Shown: positions 1 to 6,313, numbered from the stretch's first letter. The stretch is DNA of 7,528 bases from Azoarcus sp. (GCA_031282905.1 JAITCV010000046.1:1-7528), one strand, 5' to 3'. A program made the numbers and translations. Notes: generated by a model not told the origin, from the letters alone.

Positions 1-1
1 C

Positions 2-298
2 TATGTGGCGGGTTATGCCTATTACGAAGGCGAACGGCTGGAAGAACAAATGGAAGCGGGGCAAGCCCTGATGTTGATGCAAGAAGAGGAGAACCCGCAC
101 GATTCATCGGCCATTGCCCTGGCTTGGGAAGGGCACAAGCTGGGTTATGTGCCGCGTCCGGAAAACCGGGAAATTGCCCGTCGATTGAAGGCTGGGGAAC
201 CGCTGTCCGCCCGTATTCTGCATCTCGATCCCGCCACGCCTGTCTGGCAGCGTCTGGAATTCGTGATCGTGGCAGATCCGCCCAGCGCCGAACGATAA
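2..298 (+). CDS. HIRAN-domain protein, C-terminal part (5' end outside window)
   Basis: The reading frame is already open at the first complete codon (Tyr-Val-Ala-Gly-Tyr) and ends at TAA 296-298, giving about 98 residues. The GTG at 5 encodes the Val of the conserved first strand, so it is probably not the true start and the gene extends upstream. HIRAN signatures are visible in order: the VAGYAYYEG opening strand, a Glu-rich turn, ENPHDSSAIAL (the Asn-Pro-His-Asp turn followed by Ala-Ile), GHKLGYVPR, then an NREIARRL helix and a closing strand (LEFVIV). HIRAN domains bind DNA 3' ends in eukaryotic HLTF. Bacterial stand-alone versions are small, and those I recall from betaproteobacteria often carry an N-terminal signal peptide, which cannot be seen here. 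The cellular role of such stand-alone proteins is not established. The gene converges on cusA. Confidence 0.85.
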   Translation, partial: YVAGYAYYEGERLEEQMEAGQALMLMQEEENPHDSSAIALAWEGHKLGYVPRPENREIARRLKAGEPLSARILHLDPATPVWQRLEFVIVADPPSAER

Positions 299-303
299 CC
301 GCC

Positions 304-325
304 AGATCGAAAAGCTCGATTTTTT
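304..325 (+). terminator. Weak intrinsic terminator after the HIRAN gene
   Basis: AGATCGA (304-310) can pair with TCGATTT (316-322), counting one G-U pair, around a five-base AAAGC loop. The T-run is 320-325 and partly lies inside the stem. It begins 6 bp after the HIRAN stop codon. The stem is AT-rich, so termination efficiency is uncertain. Confidence 0.45.
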
Positions 326-553
326 CCATTTTCCATCGTATCCATTGGTGTGTAGCCTGCATGGCTTTTGCGCGCCTGCCCTGTGGCAAAATCATGGATG
401 TCTTCCCGCACGAGTGTGTCGCCCGACAAGGACGAAACATTCACTCAAACCGAAAGAAAAGGTGATAGTTGTGACCAGTGTTGATTATCCTTTTAGTTTA
501 GTAAGAGGTATGCTTGATCAATTGATTGCATCCAGATTCTTCGGAATGACGAT

Positions 554-3500
554 TTAGGGGGAATATTCCCGGCGCTTTGCGCCGCTGACTTTTCTGTCCC
601 GGCGCCGCAACAGCAAATAGAGCACGGGAATGACGAACAGAGATAACAAGGGCGCGGAAATCATCCCGCCGACCATGGGCGCGGCAATGCGGCTCATGAC
701 TTCGGAACCCGCACCCTTGCCAAGGAAGATCGGCAACAGGCCCGCAACGATGACGGCGACGGTCATGGCCTTGGGGCGCACCCGTTGCACCGCGCCTTCG
801 CGGATCGCGGCAAGCAGGATGGCGTCCCGTTCCGGTCGTAACTGCCAATTGGGTGTCATGGCCAGGGCTTCCTTGAGATAGATCAGCATGACCACGCCGA
901 ATTCCGCCGCGACGCCCGCAAGCGCGATGAACCCGACGCCAGCGGCAATGGAGAAGTGATAATCCATCAGATACAGGAACCAGATGCCACCGACCAGGGC
1001 GAAAGGCAAACTCGCCATGATGAGCAGGGCTTCGTCGATGCGGGAAAAAGCACAATAGAGCAACAGGAAAATGATGAGCAGTGTCAGCGGCACGACTTGC
1101 GCCAGTTTGGCATTGGCCCTTTCCAGATATTCGAATTGGCCGGAATAGCCGATGGCGACGCCTGCGGGGAGTGCGACTTTTTCGTTTACTTTGGCCTGGA
1201 TGTCGCGCACCACCGCCACCAGGTCACGCCCGCGCGCGTCGACGTAAATCCAGGCGGACAAGCGCCCGTTTTCGCTTTTCAGCATTGGCGGGCCGTCGAC
1301 GATGTCGATATTGGCGATGGATGCCAGCGTCACCTGACCGCCGCGTGGCGTGACAATGGGCAATTCGCGCAGGGCGGCGAGGGAATCGCGCCATTCGCGC
1401 GGGTAACGCAGGTTGATTGGATAACGCGCCCGGCCCTCGATGGTTTCGCCGATATTGCGCCCGCCCACCAGCAATGCAATGGCGCTTTCCACATCGGCGA
1501 TGTTCATGCCCAAACGCCCGGCCAGGTCGCGCTTGATGTCGATATCGATGTAACGTCCGCCGGTGAGCCGTTCGGCCAGCGCCGAACTCACGCCGGGCAC
1601 CTCGCGGATGACGCTTTCGATGGCGATTGCCGCCTGCTCGATATCTTGTAGATTCGTGCCGCTGACCTTGATGCCGACAGGACTTTTGATTCCCGTCGCC
1701 AGCATGTCGATGCGATTCCTGATCGGCGGAATCCACAAATTGGCAAGACCCGGAATCCGCACGGCGGCATCCAGTTCCTGCACCAGTTTTTCCGGCGTCA
1801 TTCCGGCGCGCCATTGCGAACGGGGTTTGAAACGAATCACCGTCTCGAACATTTCGAGCGGCGCCGGGTCGGTTGCGGTTTCCGCCCGTCCGGCCTTGCC
1901 AAACACGGCGGCGACTTCGGGCACGCTGCGGATCAGGCGGTCGGTTTGCTGCAACAGTTCCGCCGCTTTGCCGACGGATAGGCCAGGTAAAGCTGTCGGC
2001 ATGTACAGCAGATCGCCTTCGTCGATGGCGGGCAGGAATTCGCCGCCCAGGCGCGCGGCGGGCCAAAGGCTGGTCAAAAAGGCGACGAGCGCCAGCAGCA
2101 AGGTGGTCTTGGGCCATGCCAACGCGCGGTCGAGGTAGCGCGAATAAAAATGAATCAAGACACGGCTCAAGGGATTCTTTTCTTCGGCGGGAATACGCCC
2201 GCGTATCCAGTAGCCCATCAGCACCGGAATCAGCGTCACCGACAATCCGGCGGCGGCGGCCATGGCGAAACTCTTGGTATAGGCAAGCGGCGCGAATAGC
2301 CGCCCTTCCTGCGCTTCGAGCGCAAATACGGGAATGAAAGAAAGCGTGATCACCAACAGGCTGAAAAACAGCGCCGGACCGACTGCGGCAGCAGCCTCGC
2401 CAATCACCCGCCAGCGTTGCGCGCCTTCCAGGCTTTCTCCGGGATGCGCTACCTGCCATGCCTCCAGTTTCTTGTGAGCGTTCTCGATCATCACAATGGC
2501 CGCATCCACCATCGCGCCAATGGCGATCGCAATACCGCCCAGCGACATCATATTGGCGCTCACCCCGTCCGCGCCCTGGTAACGCATCACGATGAACGCC
2601 GCCAACACACCCAGCGGCAAGGAAATGATCGCCACCAGCGCCGAGCGCAAATGCCATAAAAACAGCGCGCAGACCACGGTGACAGCGAGGAATTCTTCCA
2701 GCAATTTGTAGCCCAGGTTGGCGACCATGGCTTCGATCAATTGCCCACGGTCATATACCGGAACGATCTCCACGCCTTCGGGCAAGCTCTTTTGCAAATG
2801 GGCGAGCCGGGTCTTGACTTCGGCAATGGTCGAATAGGCATTCTTGCCGCTTCTCAAGATCACCACCGCGCCCGCGACCTCGCCTTCACCATCCAATTCC
2901 GCGATGCCGCGGCGCATTTCCGGCCCCGATTGCACACGGGCAACCTCACCGAGGCGTACCACCGTACCGGCCGCATCCGTCTTCAAGGGAATAGCACGAA
3001 AATCATCCAGCCCGCGCAAATAGCCCGTCGTCCGCAACATATATTCCGTTTCCGCGAGTTCCAGCGACGCGCCGCCGGTTTCCCGATTGCCCTGTTCCAC
3101 CGCCATGGCAATATCGTTGTGGGTCAGCCCGAATGCCGCCAGTTTCACCGGATCCAGCATGATCTGGTATTGCTTTACCATGCCGCCGATGGAGGCGACT
3201 TCGGCAACGTTGGGAATGGTCTTGAGTTCAAACTTCAAGAACCAATCCTGCAAGGCGCGCAAATCCGCAAGGCTGTGCCGCCCGCTGCGGTCGATGAGGG
3301 CATATTCGTAAATCCAGCCCACGCCCGAAGCATCCGGCCCCAGCGCGGGCCGCACTCCGGCGGGCAATTGGCTCGCCGCCTGGTTCAGGTATTCCAGTAC
3401 CCGCGAACGCGCCCAATATAAATCGGTCTGGTCATCGAACAGCACATAGACGAAGGAATCGCCGAAAAACGAAAAGCCGCGCACGGTCTTGACGCCCGGC

Positions 3501-3739
3501 ACGGAAAGCATGGTGACGGTGAGCGGATAAGTTATCTGGTCTTCCACGACACGCGGCGCCTGTCCCGGAAAGGGCGTGCGGATAATGACTTGGACATCGG
3601 ACAAATCCGGCAAGGCATCCAGCGGCGCGGAACGCACCGCCCACACGCCCCAAACGCACAGCACCAACGCTGCGAGCAGCACCATGGCGCGATGTTCGAT
3701 GGAAGAAAAAATGACGCGGGAAATCATGCCCGGCATCAT
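554..3739 (-). CDS. cusA: CusA-type Cu(I)/Ag(I) efflux RND transporter, inner-membrane pump
   Basis: This 1061-residue protein fits the heavy-metal RND family (about 1040-1070). Its length, order and motifs track E. coli CusA as I recall it: DALPDLSDVQVII near 41-53, GPDASGVGWIYEYAL near 134-148, GPEMRRGIAEL at 272-282, and GAMVDAAIVMIENAHK at 408-423. The last holds Asp412, the proton-relay aspartate of TM4. The three methionines of the periplasmic copper site are present at 580, 630 and 679 with the spacing of E. coli 573/623/672, favouring Cu(I)/Ag(I) over Zn/Co/Cd. Membrane segments lie near 18-35, 347-512 (several), 545-562 and 883-1045 (several), around two large periplasmic domains. 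The ATG at 3739 gives MMPGMIS. The internal ATG at 3727 aligns with the E. coli start and may be the real one, and neither has a clear Shine-Dalgarno. CusA normally works with adaptor CusB and channel CusC. Neither is adjacent here, so the gene stands alone. Confidence 0.95.
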   Translation of the reverse strand: MMPGMISRVIFSSIEHRAMVLLAALVLCVWGVWAVRSAPLDALPDLSDVQVIIRTPFPGQAPRVVEDQITYPLTVTMLSVPGVKTVRGFSFFGDSFVYVLFDDQTDLYWARSRVLEYLNQAASQLPAGVRPALGPDASGVGWIYEYALIDRSGRHSLADLRALQDWFLKFELKTIPNVAEVASIGGMVKQYQIMLDPVKLAAFGLTHNDIAMAVEQGNRETGGASLELAETEYMLRTTGYLRGLDDFRAIPLKTDAAGTVVRLGEVARVQSGPEMRRGIAELDGEGEVAGAVVILRSGKNAYSTIAEVKTRLAHLQKSLPEGVEIVPVYDRGQLIEAMVANLGYKLLEEFLAVTVVCALFLWHLRSALVAIISLPLGVLAAFIVMRYQGADGVSANMMSLGGIAIAIGAMVDAAIVMIENAHKKLEAWQVAHPGESLEGAQRWRVIGEAAAAVGPALFFSLLVITLSFIPVFALEAQEGRLFAPLAYTKSFAMAAAAGLSVTLIPVLMGYWIRGRIPAEEKNPLSRVLIHFYSRYLDRALAWPKTTLLLALVAFLTSLWPAARLGGEFLPAIDEGDLLYMPTALPGLSVGKAAELLQQTDRLIRSVPEVAAVFGKAGRAETATDPAPLEMFETVIRFKPRSQWRAGMTPEKLVQELDAAVRIPGLANLWIPPIRNRIDMLATGIKSPVGIKVSGTNLQDIEQAAIAIESVIREVPGVSSALAERLTGGRYIDIDIKRDLAGRLGMNIADVESAIALLVGGRNIGETIEGRARYPINLRYPREWRDSLAALRELPIVTPRGGQVTLASIANIDIVDGPPMLKSENGRLSAWIYVDARGRDLVAVVRDIQAKVNEKVALPAGVAIGYSGQFEYLERANAKLAQVVPLTLLIIFLLLYCAFSRIDEALLIMASLPFALVGGIWFLYLMDYHFSIAAGVGFIALAGVAAEFGVVMLIYLKEALAMTPNWQLRPERDAILLAAIREGAVQRVRPKAMTVAVIVAGLLPIFLGKGAGSEVMSRIAAPMVGGMISAPLLSLFVIPVLYLLLRRRDRKVSGAKRREYSP
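559..584. repeat. Two abutting palindromes at the 3' end of cusA
   Basis: GGGAATATTCCC (559-570) is a perfect 12-bp palindrome. It shares its last base with CGGCGC-TTT-GCGCCG (570-584), a perfect 6-bp hairpin with a three-base loop. Both lie within the last codons of cusA (Gly-Ala-Lys-Arg-Arg-Glu-Tyr-Ser-Pro). Neither is followed by a good T-run in either direction. They could form mRNA 3'-end structure or damp convergent transcription from the HIRAN gene. Chance in a GC-rich coding tail is also possible. Confidence 0.4.
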
Positions 3740-3773
3740 GGACGCATGGGGCAGACCAGGAGATGACCAGGGG

Positions 3774-3789
3774 ATTACAAGTTTGTAAT
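3774..3789. promoter_or_regulatory. Candidate CusR/CopR-type copper response-regulator box
   Basis: ATTACAA-GT-TTGTAAT is a perfect 7-bp inverted repeat with a 2-bp spacer. It lies 34 bp upstream of the first possible cusA ATG. The architecture and core (ACAA-NN-TTGT) match the E. coli CusR box (TGACAA-NN-TTGTCA) and related cop boxes of OmpR-family copper regulators. The outer bases differ from E. coli (TTACAA rather than TGACAA). I infer copper- or silver-induced transcription of cusA by a CusRS/CopRS pair encoded elsewhere. I see no good -10 for cusA between the box and the start, as expected for an activator-dependent promoter but not proof of one. Confidence 0.6.
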
Positions 3790-3863
3790 TTGGCTGAAAT
3801 CGCGCGGTTCGATTTGAACCATACCGATGTATTTTCAGGGTTTGTCCGCACGGGGAATAAGGC

Positions 3864-3892
3864 TTATCCGAACACGGATATATGGTTATGAT
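3864..3892 (+). promoter_or_regulatory. Candidate promoter with overlapping dyad for the nitroreductase gene
   Basis: A -10-like TATGAT (3887-3892, one mismatch to TATAAT) lies 17 bp after a poor -35, TTATCC (3864-3869). A perfect dyad, TATCCG-AACA-CGGATA (3865-3880), covers the -35 and half of the spacer, where a repressor or MerR-like activator would sit. Transcription would start near 3899, about 125 bases before the gene. The promoter call is inferential; the dyad is directly visible. Confidence 0.35.
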
Positions 3893-3907
3893 GAAAATTC
3901 ACAAGAC

Positions 3908-3938
3908 AATCTGTTTGCCGCAGCCCCGCAAACAGATT
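3908..3938 (+). promoter_or_regulatory. Stem-loop in the presumed nitroreductase leader
   Basis: AATCTGTTTGC (3908-3918) and GCAAACAGATT (3928-3938) form a perfect 11-bp inverted repeat around a 9-base loop, CGCAGCCCC. No T-run follows on either strand, so it is not a standard intrinsic terminator. If the promoter at 3864-3892 is real, the hairpin falls near the 5' end of the mRNA, where it could stabilise the transcript. As DNA it could instead be a regulator-binding dyad. Confidence 0.55.
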
Positions 3939-4014
3939 ACATTAATACGGCACGCCGCCATTGCGTGTTTTCCTGTCTCAACTCATTTCAACCCAAACCC
4001 AAACCTTTGCTCAC

Positions 4015-4018
4015 GGAG
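4015..4018 (+). promoter_or_regulatory. Shine-Dalgarno that fixes the nitroreductase start
   Basis: GGAG lies 6 bases before ATG 4025. The frame is open further upstream to an ATG at 3827, but that stretch has no ribosome-binding site and no family similarity. This site therefore decides for the 197-residue product. Confidence 0.7.
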
Positions 4019-4024
4019 ATTTCC

Positions 4025-4618
4025 ATGGCCCGTCAAATTGAAAACGACGTCAATTCAATTTTCGTCGAACGTTGGTCACCCCGCGCTTTCGATGAATCCA
4101 CCCTGTCCGTGGCTGAACTGAGCCGCCTTTTCGAGGCCGCGCGCTGGGCGCCCTCGGCCTACAACGCCCAACCGTGGCGCTTCATCCATGCCCGCCGCGG
4201 CACGCCCCAATGGGAACAATTTCTCGATTTCCTGATTCCATACAACCGCGGCTGGGCGCAACGCGCCTCGGCGCTGGTCGTCGCGATCTCGAAGGAAGAC
4301 ATCGTGCCGCCGGGCAAGACCGAAGCCATCCGCAACGGCAGCCACTCTTATGACACCGGCGCGGCGGTCGCTTACCTCATCCTCCAGGCCCATCTCGCTG
4401 GACTGGCCGCGCATGTCATCACCGGCATCGACAAGGAAAAAGCCAGGGCCACGCTCGACGTCCCCGCGGGCTACCAAATCGAGAGCACGATCGCCATCGG
4501 CAGGAAAGCCAGTCCCGACGTGCTCGGCGACGATCTCAAGGCGCGCGAAGCGCCAAACGACCGCCGTCCCCTGGCCAGTTTCGTTGCCGAAGGCAAATTC
4601 TCCTTTGGGGAAAACTGA
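4025..4618 (+). CDS. Nitroreductase-family FMN oxidoreductase
   Basis: This 197-residue protein has the size and layout of small nitroreductases, homodimeric cytoplasmic flavoenzymes that use NAD(P)H to reduce nitro compounds, quinones or enoyl groups. ERWSPRAFD at 15-23 is the N-terminal Arg-x-Ser-x-Arg phosphate-binding motif for FMN. It is followed by LFEAARWAPSAYNAQPWRF at 35-53, the characteristic Ala-Pro-Ser-x-x-Asn-x-Gln-Pro-Trp segment. DTGAAVAYLILQAHLAGLAAHVITG near 110-134 matches the central helix and strand, and ESTIAIGRKA at 153-162 the C-terminal FMN-contacting strand (Ile-Gly-x-x). There is no signal peptide. The substrate cannot be told from sequence. The gene is transcribed divergently from cusA and appears monocistronic. 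I see no functional link to metal export beyond adjacency. Confidence 0.9.
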   Translation: MARQIENDVNSIFVERWSPRAFDESTLSVAELSRLFEAARWAPSAYNAQPWRFIHARRGTPQWEQFLDFLIPYNRGWAQRASALVVAISKEDIVPPGKTEAIRNGSHSYDTGAAVAYLILQAHLAGLAAHVITGIDKEKARATLDVPAGYQIESTIAIGRKASPDVLGDDLKAREAPNDRRPLASFVAEGKFSFGEN

Positions 4619-5039
4619 AACGGCGTCTCTGCTTCCATCTGCTTCCACAATTCAATTCAACGAAGCGGAAAATGCCGGAAGCGCAACAAACTGTCCAATG
4701 AAAGGGCCGCTTTCGTTTCTCAAAAGGGGCGGGGGTTGGGTTTCTGACCTTTGCCCCCTTTGTCCCGCCTTGGTTCTGGATTGCGGCGCTCTTTTTTTAC
4801 CGGTTTTCAAACCGCTTCATCGAGTGTTTGGCGTAATCGCGAGCGAATTGCCATGCGGCCCGTCCTGAGCGCGCCGCAGCGGCGAACTGCTGCGGTTGAA
4901 ACGCAACGCCATGGAAGAAGCCTGTCTGCCGACCCAATTCAGTCTGCTGACCCAATTGAAAGTCCAGCGCCCATTTGCAGGACTTCCTGGCGGCAGCTTC
5001 CCCCGGTCACGCCAAAAGCGACAAGCCGTGGGGCTCGGC
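4619..5039. other. 421-bp intergenic stretch without a convincing gene
   Basis: Open frames here have no recognisable motif. It contains a weak GAAAG-GGCCG-CTTTC stem (about 4699-4713), a G-rich run (4725-4740) facing a C-rich run (4753-4758), a T7 run (4792-4798) without a good preceding stem, and a perfect CCGCAGC/GCTGCGG hairpin (4874-4895). An 18-bp near-tandem duplication also lies here (4924-4959). Any nitroreductase terminator is not clear. It may be decayed sequence. Confidence 0.5.
4924..4959. repeat. Imperfect tandem duplication of an 18-bp unit
   Basis: GTCTGCCGACCCAATTCA (4924-4941) is followed directly by GTCTGCTGACCCAATTGA (4942-4959). The copies match at 16 of 18 positions. 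No further copy is seen nearby, and no gene is assigned to this stretch. Confidence 0.7.
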
Positions 5040-6047
5040 TCACAGCCAGCGCGCTTCCCAGTCGCTGAGTTCTGGGATGCACGCCTGGCCCTTGTTGTCG
5101 ATTTCGGTCTGAAGCGCGCGATACAGTTTGAGCAGCGCGGGCGAAGCCACAGTGGGCAGACAGGGCGACAGACGCACTTTCAGGGTGCCGGCGACCCGGC
5201 TGCCCCGCGCCGGAACACCGGCGCCAGCGATGGATATCTCGCGCGTGCTGGCCGTGCCGGGCGCAAGTTCGAGATGTCGCAAACCGCTTGGGGAGGGGAT
5301 CGTGACTGTGCCGCCCGCAAGCAGGACAAAGGCGCTGACCGGACGATCAAGTACGACATCACTGCCATCGAGCACAAAAAGTGGATGCGGTTTCAAGCGG
5401 ATGCGCAAACGCAAGTCGCCCGGATGCCCTTTGGGGGTGGCCGCCGGATGGCCTTCGCCCTTGAGGCGTAGTTCATCGCCGGGCAATAAACCAGGTGGAA
5501 TATTGACGGTCAGTACGCGACGCACCACCTGTTCGCCTTTTCCATCGCAGGCGGCACAGCGCAGACGGTGCGTATAACCGTTCCCATCACAATCCGGACA
5601 GCGTTCGAGCGCTTTGCCGCGATGTATGCGGCCGCTGCCGTGGCAGCGTGCACACAATTGGCCATGCGTGGTTTCGTTGTAACCGCGGCCAGCGCAACTT
5701 GGGCATTTCCCTCTGGTTTCGATGACGACTTCACTGTTACCGCCGCGGCAGAGCAGTTCGAGTTCGAGTTCGATGTCTTGTTCACGATCCTTGCCGCGTG
5801 CCTTGCTGTGGCCGCTTTCCTCATCCGTTTTTTCACTCTTTTCACTCGCGGCGTGCTTGTGGTGGCCGGCCTGTTCGAGCAGGTAATTGCAAGCCGCGGC
5901 AAGCCGCGCGAAATGCTCGCCAGCACCCGGATCGGGGTTGCGATCCGGGTGCCAATTCATCGCGTGCTGGCGAAAGGCCCGCTTGATGCTCTGGGGGCTG
6001 GCATGAGGGCCAACGCCGAGCAATTTTCGCGCCTCGGTCGTGTTCAC
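5040..6047 (-). CDS. DnaJ-like (Hsp40) co-chaperone lacking the Gly/Phe-rich region
   Basis: This 335-residue protein would stimulate the ATPase of an Hsp70 (DnaK) partner in the cytoplasm. An N-terminal J-domain occupies about residues 1-60, with the essential His-Pro-Asp at 33-35 (NWHPDRN). Four zinc-binding CxxCxGxG repeats lie at 115-122, 132-139, 150-157 and 164-171, in class-I DnaJ order. A C-terminal substrate-binding region follows (VNIPPGLLPGDELRLKGEG near 181-199). Unlike DnaJ (about 376 residues), the Gly/Phe-rich linker is missing. Residues 62-92 are instead a His/Lys/Glu/Asp-rich hydrophilic linker, and the usual YDxxG end of the J-domain is absent. The start is GTG at 6045-6047, with AGGA about 10 bases upstream. 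No in-frame ATG, GTG or TTG lies between it and an upstream stop inside the antisense of the tRNA. It is probably a specialised paralogue, since no dnaK or grpE is adjacent. Confidence 0.9.
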   Translation of the reverse strand: MNTTEARKLLGVGPHASPQSIKRAFRQHAMNWHPDRNPDPGAGEHFARLAAACNYLLEQAGHHKHAASEKSEKTDEESGHSKARGKDREQDIELELELLCRGGNSEVVIETRGKCPSCAGRGYNETTHGQLCARCHGSGRIHRGKALERCPDCDGNGYTHRLRCAACDGKGEQVVRRVLTVNIPPGLLPGDELRLKGEGHPAATPKGHPGDLRLRIRLKPHPLFVLDGSDVVLDRPVSAFVLLAGGTVTIPSPSGLRHLELAPGTASTREISIAGAGVPARGSRVAGTLKVRLSPCLPTVASPALLKLYRALQTEIDNKGQACIPELSDWEARWL

Positions 6048-6101
6048 GATCTCATTTTCCTGGGCGCCCGCGCTGGCAGGGCGATTTTCGTCGAACTGTG
6101 C

Positions 6102-6107
6102 GACAAT
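6102..6107 (+). promoter_or_regulatory. Possible -10 element for tRNA-Leu
   Basis: GACAAT lies 9 bases before the first tRNA base and has four matches to TATAAT, but no good -35 lies 16-18 bp upstream. Because dnaJ upstream is on the opposite strand, the tRNA promoter must lie in this 69-bp gap or within the 5' end of dnaJ. Confidence 0.25.
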
Positions 6108-6116
6108 CCGCCGCTC

Positions 6117-6201
6117 GCCCGGGTGGTGGAATCGGTATACACAGCAGACTTAAAATCTGCCGCCAGATGGCTTACGGGTTCGAGTCCCGTCCCGGGCACC
6201 A
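6117..6201 (+). tRNA. tRNA-Leu (anticodon UAA)
   Basis: The 85-base gene includes an encoded CCA. Acceptor arms GCCCGGG (6117-6123) and CCCGGGC (6191-6197) pair perfectly and are followed by A and CCA. The anticodon stem GCAGA/TCTGC (6144-6148 and 6156-6160) encloses loop CTTAAAA, giving anticodon TAA at 6151-6153. The GGTTCGAGTCC T-arm region is canonical. A long variable arm marks it as class II. It closely resembles the E. coli leucine UAA tRNA as I recall it. It decodes UUA and, by wobble, UUG. Its 3' end is a typical landing site for P4-type integrases, and one lies just downstream. Confidence 0.97.
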
Positions 6202-6210
6202 ATCGCTGTT

Positions 6211-6240
6211 CCAAATCAGTCCAAAACAGTCCAATCAAAG
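6211..6240. repeat. Three tandem 10-bp repeats beside the tRNA 3' end
   Basis: CCAAATCAGT, CCAAAACAGT and CCAATCAAAG follow one another with no gap, starting 10 bp after the tRNA CCA. The first two differ at one base; the third keeps CCAA and drifts. One repeat per DNA turn between the presumed attachment core and the integrase gene suits integrase arm-type sites. That role is inferred. Confidence 0.5.
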
Positions 6241-6278
6241 GCCAGAAACCCAATGAATACAAGGGTTCTGGCCTTTTT
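6237..6278 (+). terminator. Strong intrinsic terminator of tRNA-Leu
   Basis: AAAGGCCAGAAACCC (6237-6251) pairs with GGGTTCTGGCCTTT (6263-6276), with one bulged A, around an 11-base loop. The T-run is 6274-6278. It lies 35 bp beyond the mature tRNA 3' end and should stop tRNA transcription before the integrase remnant. The A-run of the left arm makes it potentially bidirectional. Confidence 0.88.
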
Positions 6279-6313
6279 GTTGTCCTATGCGGTTCGATAT
6301 GGTTCGTTTGCAG

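Noticed and set aside
956..1651. A 231-codon plus-strand open frame antisense to cusA
   Set aside because: It has no ribosome-binding site or recognisable domain, and its Asp/His/Gln-rich composition mirrors the cusA codons on the other strand.
1224..2657. A 477-codon open frame on the minus strand inside cusA
   Set aside because: It overlaps a gene with clear family motifs in another frame. Its translation is Arg/Gly/His-rich without motifs, typical of a shadow frame in GC-rich DNA.
3827..4024. 66-codon N-terminal extension of the nitroreductase
   Set aside because: No ribosome-binding site precedes the upstream ATG, the extension contains the leader stem-loop, and the family begins at the ATG with GGAG at 4025.
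4723..4740. Possible G-quadruplex
   Set aside because: Only three G-tracts of three or more are present (GGGG, GGGGG, GGG); a canonical intramolecular quadruplex needs four.
5014..5040. Possible dnaJ terminator, hairpin AGCCG/CGGCT on the minus strand
   Set aside because: The stem is only 5 bp, it overlaps the stop codon, and the only T-stretch (TTTT) follows six bases later.
4896..5471. 191-codon plus-strand open frame before and across the end of dnaJ
   Set aside because: Most of it is antisense to the conserved C-terminal half of dnaJ. The unique first part has no recognisable motif.
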